A stretch of DNA of 5,588 nt. It comes from Methylococcales bacterium (GTDB taxonomy: Bacteria > Pseudomonadota > Gammaproteobacteria > Methylococcales > Methylomonadaceae). Position numbers and translations under genes: made by a program. Shown piece by piece: positions 1 to 5,588 of this stretch. Position 1 is the stretch's first letter; the number at the start of each line of letters is the position of its first letter. The stretch spans positions 1-5,588 of the forward strand of contig JAGLBU010000312.1 in assembly GCA_023146575.1 (NCBI GenBank). Direction: 5' to 3'. Under the pieces are notes generated by a model. It did not search any database. It was not told where the DNA came from and saw nothing but the letters and a program-made list of their open reading frames with translations.

Positions 1-80
1 GCAATACCGAGCATTAATAACCCTAACGCAATTTTAGTATGACCTTTCATTCGCTTGATAACCTTGGTAAAAATAACCAT
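1..80 (-). CDS. N-terminal fragment of an unidentified exported or membrane protein, cut by the left edge
   Basis: An open frame runs leftward off the window from an ATG at 80-78 and has no stop. The visible N-terminus reads MVIFTKVIKRMKGHTK followed by IALGLLMLGI: a basic segment and then a hydrophobic stretch, as in a signal peptide or membrane anchor. A second in-frame ATG at 50-48 would give MKGHTKIALGLLMLGI, a more classical short signal peptide. Neither start has a convincing Shine-Dalgarno sequence, so the start is undecided. The frame is closed upstream by a TAG at 116-114 on this strand. Support for a real gene comes from a perfect extended -10 promoter (143-151) facing it at a sensible distance and from the empty divergent region behind it. 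With only about 26 codons visible, no family can be named. Confidence 0.5.
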   Translation of the reverse strand, partial: MVIFTKVIKRMKGHTKIALGLLMLGI

Positions 81-142
81 AGAACCCGATGATTTAAGCG
101 ACTCATGAGGGGGCTATGCTTGATCCATTAACTCAGAGGTAA

Positions 143-151
143 ATTATAACA
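143..151 (-). promoter_or_regulatory. Extended -10 promoter for the left-edge gene
   Basis: On the minus strand the sequence reads TGTTATAAT: a TG, one base, then a perfect TATAAT. An extended -10 can work with a poor -35, and the -35 here is poor (TCGCTT at about 171-166, 17-bp spacing, or TTGGCT at 167-162, too close). Transcription would start near 136, giving a leader of about 56 nt to the ATG at 80 or 86 nt to the one at 50. The match is seen directly; activity is inferred. Confidence 0.5.
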
Positions 152-320
152 AATTGAAAATAGCCAAGCGAAAGATTTTTCAACGTAATAAGAATCACTT
201 TGGAAACTAATACATTTATAGCTTATTTGTTAATAAATATTAATAATATTTCATATTAGTGACCTGTATTAATTTTTAAATTATTTTTATAAGTTTTTAT
301 TAAACCAATTTAATTCCATC

Positions 321-348
321 TTGAAGTCATCAGCAACTGTTTTATAAA
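321..348 (+). promoter_or_regulatory. Candidate sigma-70 promoter for the sorted-protein gene
   Basis: TTGAAG (321-326; 4 of 6 matches to TTGACA) and TATAAA (343-348; 5 of 6 matches to TATAAT) are separated by 16 bp. The start would fall near 355, leaving a leader of about 130 nt that carries the inverted repeat at 427-464. In such AT-rich DNA, -10-like hexamers also occur by chance (for example around 371-387), so this is the best of several candidates. Confidence 0.35.
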
Positions 349-351
349 CAG
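337..351. repeat. Short palindrome overlapping the candidate -10
   Basis: CTGTTT and AAACAG form perfect 6-bp arms around a 3-bp centre, and the element covers the TATAAA of the candidate promoter. That placement suits a repressor operator. It resembles a LexA box (CTGT-N8-ACAG) but has only 7 bases between CTGT and ACAG, so I do not call it LexA. A chance palindrome in AT-rich sequence remains possible. Confidence 0.3.
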
Positions 352-426
352 GTTAATATATAAATTAACGTATTATTACTATATATAACGAACAATACAA
401 ACATAAAACTAATTAAGTATTATTTT

Positions 427-464
427 AGCCACTTGGTAATACTAATCAAAATTCTTAAGTGGCT
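427..464 (+). repeat. Inverted repeat (hairpin) in the leader of the sorted-protein gene
   Basis: AGCCACTT (427-434) pairs perfectly with AAGTGGCT (457-464). Two G-U pairs would extend the stem to 10 bp in RNA, leaving an 18-nt loop. It is followed by TTTAAATTT rather than a clean T-run, and lies 8 nt before the GGAG of the downstream gene. It may be a leader hairpin affecting translation or mRNA stability, a weak attenuator, or a protein-binding site. The pairing is seen directly; the role is inferred. Confidence 0.45.
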
Positions 465-483
465 TTAAATTTGGAGTTTTACA

Positions 484-1044
484 ATGAAAGCACGTACTAT
501 CAATTTATTTTCTGGCCTTGCTCTTTTAGGTGTTTTTTTAGTCCCTACAACAGTGAATGCAGCCGCGGTTACACCTGATCCTATCAAATATGAATATACG
601 ACCAAAGACCTTAATCATGAAAGCACCGATAAAAGTGTCAGTAATATTGGAAAATCAGGCTCACTTAAAAGTATTGGGCCATCAAATGCTTGGTTTGTAG
701 AGATTACTAATTTTGGTAATCGTATTTTTGGTACGGCGAGACATCTTACCGACCTTCATGGCGGCGAAGGTTTAGGTCAATTATTTTCGTTTGATTTTGC
801 AGCAGGAGACTGGGGTGATAAGAATGCATCATTAGCACATGGTGGTCATGTTGATATTTTTAGCGCTGGCATCACCTTTTTAACTTCACCTGGTGATTTA
901 TCTGGTGGCTATAGAATCAACGTTAATGGTGTACATACTACACCACTACCAGCCGCAGTTTGGTTGTTTGGTTCTGGCTTAATGGGCTTAGTTGGAATGA
1001 AAAAGAAAAAAGCGAATGCAGAAGCTGAAGCATTAGCGGCGTAA
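484..1044 (+). CDS. Secreted VPLPA/PEP-CTERM sorting-domain protein
   Basis: This 186-residue protein has the two-ended layout of exosortase substrates. Residues 1-26 are a Sec signal peptide: K2 and R4, a hydrophobic core at about 6-20, and likely cleavage after VNA. Residues 27-150 are a mature region, rich in Gly, Ser and Asn, that I do not recognise; it has no cysteine and no visible catalytic motif. Residues 154-176 are the sorting signal: PLPAAVWLFGSG, a hydrophobic helix, then KKKK. In this family an exosortase cuts near the PLPA-type motif after export and the protein goes to the envelope or to exopolysaccharide/biofilm matrix; no exosortase gene lies in this window. GGAG at 473-476, 7 nt before the ATG, supports the start. 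A strong terminator follows, so the gene is probably monocistronic. Oddly, ten residues (ANAEAEALAA) follow the lysines, where most family members end almost at once. Confidence 0.85.
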   Translation: MKARTINLFSGLALLGVFLVPTTVNAAAVTPDPIKYEYTTKDLNHESTDKSVSNIGKSGSLKSIGPSNAWFVEITNFGNRIFGTARHLTDLHGGEGLGQLFSFDFAAGDWGDKNASLAHGGHVDIFSAGITFLTSPGDLSGGYRINVNGVHTTPLPAAVWLFGSGLMGLVGMKKKKANAEAEALAA

Positions 1045-1061
1045 TCTAAAAGCAAACTAAG

Positions 1062-1092
1062 GCCAAGGGTATCTTTTATCCTTGGCTTTTTT
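1062..1092 (+). terminator. Intrinsic terminator after the sorted-protein gene
   Basis: GCCAAGGGTA (1062-1071) pairs with TATCCTTGGC (1077-1086) in a 10-bp stem containing one G-U pair and a 5-nt loop. Six Ts follow directly (1087-1092). It begins 17 nt after the stop codon and is the clearest Rho-independent terminator in the window. It separates the sorted-protein gene from the nuclease-like gene. Confidence 0.9.
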
Positions 1093-1167
1093 GTGCGTGG
1101 ATAATTATGCTATGATTCGAATGGGTATTTTAATTGATCTTTTAGGGTTTTATTTATGTTTTCTATA

Positions 1168-1205
1168 GGGTGTTGATTTATTAGAATGTCATAAAATCAA
1201 CACCC
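1168..1205. repeat. Perfect 12-bp inverted repeat upstream of the nuclease-like gene
   Basis: GGGTGTTGATTT (1168-1179) and AAATCAACACCC (1194-1205) are exact inverted copies separated by 14 bp. No T-run follows on either strand, so it is not a normal intrinsic terminator. A related half-site, TCAACATCCG (1219-1228), repeats TCAACACCCG (1197-1206) with one mismatch, 22 bp further on, about two helical turns. The element ends about 88 bp before the next start codon. A weak -10-like TATAGG (1164-1169) touches its left arm. It could be a regulator-binding site or a structured leader. Confidence 0.6.
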
Positions 1206-1292
1206 GATGAACTAGTCGTCAACATCCGTAAATAGCTGTGTTAAACTCATTTCAGGCAACCTTTTTTTATACAAACTCAGGAGAAACCGACA

Positions 1293-1901
1293 ATGCCCTA
1301 TAGTGATTTTACGATAAAACAAGTTCAGCAGGACTTTGATTTGGATATTATTGAAAAAAGAGGGATTTTTTCAATACTTGCCCCTATCACTATTAGTGAT
1401 TATTTAGCGATAACCTTGGAAGAAAACATTCCATTAGCGGTCGCCATTAATACTGAAAAAGCGAAATCAGAGCTTATTATTTCAACCGTTCTGGTTGAAG
1501 TAAGAAAAATATTTGATCGGAAAATTAGTTTTTTTTCAGGGGTTGAATTTAATGTCGATAAAGCTAAAGGATTAAATGGCTATTGTGATTTTTTAATGAG
1601 TTTATCGCCTGAGCAGTTGTTTATAAAGTCTCCCATTATCGCGCTTGTAGAAGCTAAAAATGAAAATATTATGGGGGGACTTGGACAATGTATTGCTGAA
1701 ATGATTGCCGCTAAAATTTTTAATGAAACGGAAGGTAATTCCATTCCTTCAATTTATGGCACCGTAACCACAGGATTAATTTGGAAGTTTATAAAATTAA
1801 CCGGTCAGACCATTCAAATTGACTTAAAAGATTATAGTTTGGATGAAAATCCAGCGCAGATTCTTGGAATCTTATCCTCAATGATGGCACAAAAAGCGTA
1901 G
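1293..1901 (+). CDS. PD-(D/E)XK nuclease-like protein of unknown role
   Basis: This 202-residue soluble protein has no signal peptide or membrane helix. Its pattern fits a restriction-endonuclease-like (PD-(D/E)XK) core: an early helix with acidic residues (E60, E69), then D99 in GYCDF, then E120-A-K122 (the ExK motif, in LVEAKNE), then a helix with Q132 and E136 (GQCIAEM). These residues would bind the metal and cut DNA or RNA in active members; activity here is inferred. From memory, very similar proteins are common, often in several copies, as hypothetical proteins of cyanobacteria and some filamentous sulfur bacteria, so transfer is plausible. The start is supported by AGGAGA at 1279-1284, 8 nt before the ATG. 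It lies alone between a terminator and convergent tamB, with no visible methylase, toxin or CRISPR partner. The native substrate is unknown. Confidence 0.75.
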   Translation: MPYSDFTIKQVQQDFDLDIIEKRGIFSILAPITISDYLAITLEENIPLAVAINTEKAKSELIISTVLVEVRKIFDRKISFFSGVEFNVDKAKGLNGYCDFLMSLSPEQLFIKSPIIALVEAKNENIMGGLGQCIAEMIAAKIFNETEGNSIPSIYGTVTTGLIWKFIKLTGQTIQIDLKDYSLDENPAQILGILSSMMAQKA

Positions 1902-1944
1902 GCTTTAGTCGCTTATCTAATTTTTTTTAGCGATAAAATAACAA
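1893..1944. terminator. Weak shared termination region between convergent genes
   Basis: Only 43 bp separate the two convergent stop codons. The stretch includes small pairings, AAAGC/GCTTT (1893-1897 with 1902-1906) and TCGCT/AGCGA across a run of eight Ts (1921-1928). Read from the right, that run is eight As. None is a convincing intrinsic terminator, but the position suggests that one or both transcripts end here. Rho-dependent termination or transcript overlap is equally possible. Confidence 0.25.
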
Positions 1945-4900
1945 TCAATAATCTCGTTTCCATTTAATCCCTACCGCACTGTCCGAGTTTTGATTAAATT
2001 CTAATTCTGCTTTTATTTCAGGATATACATCCACTTCAATGGTTGCTTTGCTGGAGGCACTTTTTATGCCTTGTTCGACTTCTAAATAAATTTTATCGGT
2101 AATGTATTTGCCCGCTTTGACCGAGGCGCTATTAAAACTATCACCGCCAATACTTAAGCGATCTAGTCCTAGCCCTGATTGCAAACTGCCCATTGTATCT
2201 ATATTCATCAAACCACCACTGGCAAGCATCGTTACGACTTCGGCTAATTTTAATGCCTGCATCGGTGAGATGGTTTTAGTGTCGGTTTTAAACAATAAAT
2301 GCGAAATAATTTCACTCTGAGGTTTGACAGGGTCGTGTGCTAAAACAAGTTTAGGGTCATCTGCCATGCCTTTTATTTTAATAATCGCATCCCCATCATC
2401 AGAGCTTGCAACCGCTTCAATATCCAAACTCGGTAACGGGGGATAAGCGCCGTTGAAATCAATACGTCCATGACTGAGTTCAAAGCGGGTACTTAATAAA
2501 TCTAACGAGCCTTTTTTAGTTTTAATTAATCCCGTAATTTTTGGCATCGCGGCATTGCCTTTAATCGCAAGTCCGCCTTCCCATTCTGAATTTAGTCCAT
2601 AGCCTTTAATAAAACATTGATTGGCAATTTGTACATTGACATCTAAATTCAGCCGAAAATCTTGCGTTTTTTCTTGTTTTTTTGATTGTTGCTGTTGCTT
2701 TTCCGAGGGTCTATTTTTTCCAATTTCAATTACGTCTATTTCAGGAATACTTTTTTGAGAACTCATTGAGGCTAATTTTAATTTAAAATCATCAATGTTT
2801 AAGCGACCTGATAACAGCGCTTGTTGAATATCGCCTTTTATTTTTAGCCCCCCACTCAGATGGGTTTTTATTAAAGCACTGTTTGCCAATTGGATATGAT
2901 TGAATTTAATCTCACTTTTAAATGGGAAATGCGCGTCGGTATCAAATGACAACGTTCCTGTGCCTAAAATACTGCCTTGATTGGGATCAAATATTTTTAA
3001 ATGTGTCAATGTGACTTGTTTTGAATGCCCATCTAGTTGTAACTGCATATCTTTTAAATGGGTTTCTGTTTTTGAATTTTGATATTCTCCTTTTGTTAAG
3101 GACAATTGCCCTTTAATTTTAGGTTCATCATAATTGCCTGATAATAAAAAGTTGGCATTAAAGTTACCTGCTATTTTTTGATCGTCTAAAGGAAAACTTT
3201 TCACTAAATCTTCCAACAACAAAGCGGCGGTAAATTTCCCCGTCAAGTTTTTTTGTTTTGAAATTTCAAATTTAAACGGCTCAAGTTGTAATTGAATGGG
3301 TAATTGTAACTGTGTTAATAAGGGTGCTTTAAATTGTGGGTTTTTAATGGCAAGATTGGCTTGAATCGTTTCGTGATTTATATGAGCGTTTAATTGAATT
3401 TGCGTCGCAGGAATTTTTTCATATTCTTCTTCTTTTAGGGCTAAATCTTTTAAATTGACCGCTACCTCAATGTTGGGTGCGGCGGCATTGCCTGATAATT
3501 GAATATTGGTACTAAAATCGCCTTTAAATGCCGTTCCTGCCAAGGTATTAACCCACTCTAATGGCACGCCTAATTGCACATTTCCTGCCAATTTTTCAGC
3601 ACTATAATCCACCTGTGCTTGCAAATGCGCCTTGCCAAAAAAAAGTGATAAGGGACTTACGTTAATTTTTTTCGAACGAATGGTTATTTCACTGGCATCG
3701 GTTAATTGAATTTTTTGCTTCATAAAATTCCCTGTCAACGATTGTAATGCCACTTGTGTTTGCTGATCAGTGTGCTTGAGTAACGCCGCTAAAGCGATTT
3801 CAAATGGCTGTTGATGCTTGCCTTTGAGCGATAATTGTATTTTTAATTGTTCTAAAACCCCCGACACCGCTAATTTTAATTGCTCAACCGAACTTTCTTG
3901 TTGTTTGAGGTCGTTTAAAATGGCATTGGCTTTGATTACTGGTTTTTTTAGCGCATCGTTCACCTGCGCGGTGATGCTCAAATTGGCAAACGTAAGCGCA
4001 TCCAATTTAAACTGATTAAGTTCTGTTGTAAGCTGAATGGATTGTTTTTCCTGTTGCGGTTTAAAAACAGTCGTTAAACTTAATTGACCCTGCAACGCTT
4101 GTTGATGCCACGGTTTTAAATGGGCTAAATCACTGCGTGCATTCAATGTCCCATTAATATGAGTATTGGATAAATTAATCGATAAATTACCGTTGATCTG
4201 TGTTTTTGGGGCTTTAATACTCAGCTTGCTTAAGGTAAGCTGCGGTTGTTTGAGTAAATAAGCCGTATTAATCGCTAACGGTTGCCCATGTTGCTGTAAT
4301 TTTAACGCAATTTTTCCATAAACATTTTCCATCACATCATCCGCACTCAGCCGTAATTCAATTGCCTCTAAGGTTTGCTTGGCAACCGTAATTTTGGGCA
4401 GCGTCGCTAATAAAGTCACCGAAGGTTTGTCGGTTGTACCTGTCGCCGCTAACACGAAGCCAATATCCTTAAGGTTTATGTCCTGTCGTTTGAATTGTGG
4501 AATATTAATTTTCAGCGTGCTATCAAGCTGTTGAGTCGTTAAATTCAGTTCGGTTTTAGCGGCTAACGTAAGATGGTTTAGTTTAATATCTTGATAGTTA
4601 AGTTGAGGGAGTTTAACCTCGAGCTGTGAAACCAATTGCTTGCTGTCTAAATTAAATTGCGTCGTCGTCATAACCTCAAGACGATTCAGGTCAATTCCTT
4701 GATACTTAAATTTCGGAATATTAATCCTAACCTGTGCCTCTAATTGATTATTTTTAAGGTTTAATTGAGTTTCTCCCGCAATCTTAATTGCTTTAGCATT
4801 TAACGACAATTGCTTGATTGTGACTTGTTGATCAGGTATCAATTCAATCTGTGATGTTAATTGTATGTGATCGCCAACTAATTGCGGCGCAGGCTTGGGT

Positions 4901-5588
4901 AATCCTTGCAGTTGAGAAATATCGGCCTTTAAATCGACATCAATTTGCTTGATTTTAGGATGGATATTAATATTTGCTGTGGTTTGTAGATTGGCTTTAA
5001 TGTCTTTTGTCAGCGCTTTTAGGTGATCCAGTTTTAGGTTTAAATCAAAATTCCCTTGTTGGCGAGCGTTATCAAAAAAGCCTGCTAATTTTATATGCGC
5101 CCATTGCCCATCCAGTTGGAATTTTTCCAAATCAAACCGCTGTTTTTCATCAATTTTGGCTAAAATTTCCCACGAAAGATTGGATTCAGGTAAGACTTTG
5201 CCCTGTTGTTTTAACCCCGTGACTGCCCCATTGAGCGCTATATTAAATCGCCCTTCACTTAAGGTTTTTAAAGGCTTCAGCTTCAAACTTACATCCAACG
5301 TTTGAGTTGATAAATCATTCATCGCAAGATTTTTAAAATGACTGTTTAATTGAATTTTTGGTTTTAAAAAAGCCCCTTTTACCGCAAGTTTTAACGTTGA
5401 TGAACCTGCAAGTTTTATCCCTGCGAGCGCATTCAATTTACTGAGTTTATTTAAGGTTATATCGGTGGTGGATTGAATTTTTTGATCTGATAAATCAACC
5501 GTTGCTTGTGTTTTTAACGCCAATAAATGATTCTTGAGTCGTAACGTTTTCAGCTGAATCGTTTGAGCATCGGTGGCAATTACTTGAA
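1945..5588 (-). CDS. tamB: TamB, inner-membrane-anchored bridge protein of the translocation and assembly module (5'-partial)
   Basis: The frame is open from the right edge to a TGA at 1947-1945, giving 1213 visible residues. The TTG at 5523-5521 is only an internal codon: 21 further codons upstream are open and TamB-like, so the real start and the N-terminal membrane anchor lie outside. In residues counted from that TTG, about 1-830 are repeated short amphipathic beta strands, as expected for the periplasm-spanning beta-taco with a hydrophobic groove. About 830-1192 match the conserved C-terminal domain (DUF490/TamB_C), including GLKIKGDI, a segment near 1085-1125 with MQALKLAEVVTMLASGGL and GLGLDRLSIGG, and a terminal KWKRDY. 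In studied species TamB works with the outer-membrane protein TamA in phospholipid transport to the outer membrane and in assembly of some outer-membrane proteins. tamA is usually just upstream, here beyond the right edge. E. coli TamB has 1259 residues, so this one is of similar or greater length. The frame is intact, with one cysteine (C970). Confidence 0.9.
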   Translation of the reverse strand, partial: QVIATDAQTIQLKTLRLKNHLLALKTQATVDLSDQKIQSTTDITLNKLSKLNALAGIKLAGSSTLKLAVKGAFLKPKIQLNSHFKNLAMNDLSTQTLDVSLKLKPLKTLSEGRFNIALNGAVTGLKQQGKVLPESNLSWEILAKIDEKQRFDLEKFQLDGQWAHIKLAGFFDNARQQGNFDLNLKLDHLKALTKDIKANLQTTANINIHPKIKQIDVDLKADISQLQGLPKPAPQLVGDHIQLTSQIELIPDQQVTIKQLSLNAKAIKIAGETQLNLKNNQLEAQVRINIPKFKYQGIDLNRLEVMTTTQFNLDSKQLVSQLEVKLPQLNYQDIKLNHLTLAAKTELNLTTQQLDSTLKINIPQFKRQDINLKDIGFVLAATGTTDKPSVTLLATLPKITVAKQTLEAIELRLSADDVMENVYGKIALKLQQHGQPLAINTAYLLKQPQLTLSKLSIKAPKTQINGNLSINLSNTHINGTLNARSDLAHLKPWHQQALQGQLSLTTVFKPQQEKQSIQLTTELNQFKLDALTFANLSITAQVNDALKKPVIKANAILNDLKQQESSVEQLKLAVSGVLEQLKIQLSLKGKHQQPFEIALAALLKHTDQQTQVALQSLTGNFMKQKIQLTDASEITIRSKKINVSPLSLFFGKAHLQAQVDYSAEKLAGNVQLGVPLEWVNTLAGTAFKGDFSTNIQLSGNAAAPNIEVAVNLKDLALKEEEYEKIPATQIQLNAHINHETIQANLAIKNPQFKAPLLTQLQLPIQLQLEPFKFEISKQKNLTGKFTAALLLEDLVKSFPLDDQKIAGNFNANFLLSGNYDEPKIKGQLSLTKGEYQNSKTETHLKDMQLQLDGHSKQVTLTHLKIFDPNQGSILGTGTLSFDTDAHFPFKSEIKFNHIQLANSALIKTHLSGGLKIKGDIQQALLSGRLNIDDFKLKLASMSSQKSIPEIDVIEIGKNRPSEKQQQQSKKQEKTQDFRLNLDVNVQIANQCFIKGYGLNSEWEGGLAIKGNAAMPKITGLIKTKKGSLDLLSTRFELSHGRIDFNGAYPPLPSLDIEAVASSDDGDAIIKIKGMADDPKLVLAHDPVKPQSEIISHLLFKTDTKTISPMQALKLAEVVTMLASGGLMNIDTMGSLQSGLGLDRLSIGGDSFNSASVKAGKYITDKIYLEVEQGIKSASSKATIEVDVYPEIKAELEFNQNSDSAVGIKWKRDY
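2662..2718 (-). other. Gln/Lys-rich low-complexity linker in the TamB C-terminal domain
   Basis: Residues 936-954 (counted from the TTG at 5523) contain QQQQ and clustered K, E and S, between a hydrophobic strand (IPEIDVIEIG) and DFRLNLDVNV. It looks like a flexible loop between beta strands. E. coli TamB has a different polar loop at about the same place, so this is probably a tolerated variable loop rather than a domain. Confidence 0.6.
4423..4746 (-). repeat. Three tandem 36-residue (108-bp) repeats within TamB
   Basis: Counting from the TTG at 5523, residues 260-295, 296-331 and 332-367 align without gaps. Each begins QLxxxLxINIP (or close to it), continues with xFxxQxIxLxxL and, in the first two, ends with FNL or LNL and a polar turn. 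A looser unit precedes them (residues 221-259) and a decayed one follows (about 368-392, with LLATLPKITVAKQTLEAIEL). At DNA level the copies have diverged clearly, so the duplication is old or constrained mainly at protein level. Regular strand repeats are expected in a beta-taco groove; the exact 36-residue period is the notable point. Confidence 0.7.

Larger units (their letters stand above)
81..483. other. AT-rich divergent intergenic region
   Basis: This stretch of about 400 bp separates the leftward partial gene from the rightward sorted-protein gene. I see no coding frame of useful length on either strand; the ATGs near 106 and 116 give only about eight codons. From about 180 to 425 it is strongly AT-rich with many runs of A and T. 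It contains the leftward extended -10 promoter (143-151), a candidate rightward promoter (321-348), a palindrome over that -10 (337-351) and an inverted repeat (427-464) just before the ribosome binding site of the next gene. I found no sigma-54 (-24/-12) element, although some PEP-CTERM genes elsewhere are sigma-54 controlled. Confidence 0.7.

Noticed and set aside
337..351. LexA (SOS) box
   Set aside because: CTGT and ACAG are present but separated by 7 bases, not the 8 of the gammaproteobacterial consensus, and the gene has no SOS-type product.
180..425. Replication origin or attachment site in the AT-rich stretch
   Set aside because: No iterated boxes, DnaA-like sites, direct repeats of useful length or integrase gene are visible; the AT-richness alone is typical of intergenic DNA in such a genome.
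1000..1012. Programmed frameshift at the A-rich lysine codons of the sorted protein
   Set aside because: The run AAAAAGAAAAAAG could slip, but in the reading frame it is not an exact A-AAA-AAG heptamer, and either shift gives only a short unremarkable tail (ending near 1028 or 1036).
1168..1205. Intrinsic terminator
   Set aside because: The stem is strong but there is no T-run on either strand, and a true terminator already lies at 1062-1092.
2102..2320. Plus-strand 72-codon frame inside tamB
   Set aside because: It lies antisense to the most conserved part of tamB and has no recognisable protein features; a shadow frame.
3818..4015. Plus-strand 65-codon frame inside tamB
   Set aside because: Antisense to an intact tamB frame, with cysteine-rich, unpatterned sequence; a shadow frame.
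5007..5222. Plus-strand 71-codon frame inside tamB
   Set aside because: Antisense to tamB, no plausible domain or start context; a shadow frame.
5521..5523. TTG as the start of tamB
   Set aside because: The frame continues open for 21 more codons to the window edge with TamB-like sequence, and no signal anchor follows the TTG, so the gene is partial.

Overview
The window looks like chromosomal DNA of an AT-rich Gram-negative bacterium. TamB is an outer-membrane biogenesis protein, and the PEP-CTERM-type sorting tail (PLPAAVWLFGSG, then a helix and four lysines) is of the VPLPA variant common in environmental gammaproteobacteria. A methanotroph-like (Methylococcales) or Beggiatoa/Thiothrix-like organism is my best guess. 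This is inference from protein style and base composition, not from a marker gene.

Layout, left to right. (1) Positions 1-80, minus strand: the first 26 or so codons of a gene running off the left edge, with a basic and then hydrophobic N-terminus and a perfect extended -10 promoter behind it. (2) Positions 81-483: a very AT-rich divergent intergenic region. It holds that promoter, a candidate rightward promoter with a short palindrome over its -10, and an inverted repeat in the leader of the next gene. (3) Positions 484-1044, plus strand: a secreted protein with signal peptide and VPLPA/PEP-CTERM sorting signal, closed by a strong intrinsic terminator. (4) Positions 1093-1292: a leader with a perfect 12-bp inverted repeat and a related third half-site. 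(5) Positions 1293-1901, plus strand: a PD-(D/E)XK-nuclease-like protein of unknown role, apparently a lone gene. (6) Positions 1945-5588, minus strand: a long tamB reading frame, convergent with the previous gene and cut by the right edge before its N-terminus.

The genes do not form one operon. Three (left partial, sorted protein, tamB) concern the cell envelope; the nuclease-like gene is an independent unit between them. The observation most worth following is the 10-residue tail of the sorted protein after its lysine cluster. It ends ALAA and matches the E. coli ssrA (tmRNA) degradation tag at 7 of 10 positions, which suggests, without proving, a built-in degron on unprocessed precursor. 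I found no CRISPR array, tRNA, rRNA or insertion sequence. No complete novel system is demonstrated here.
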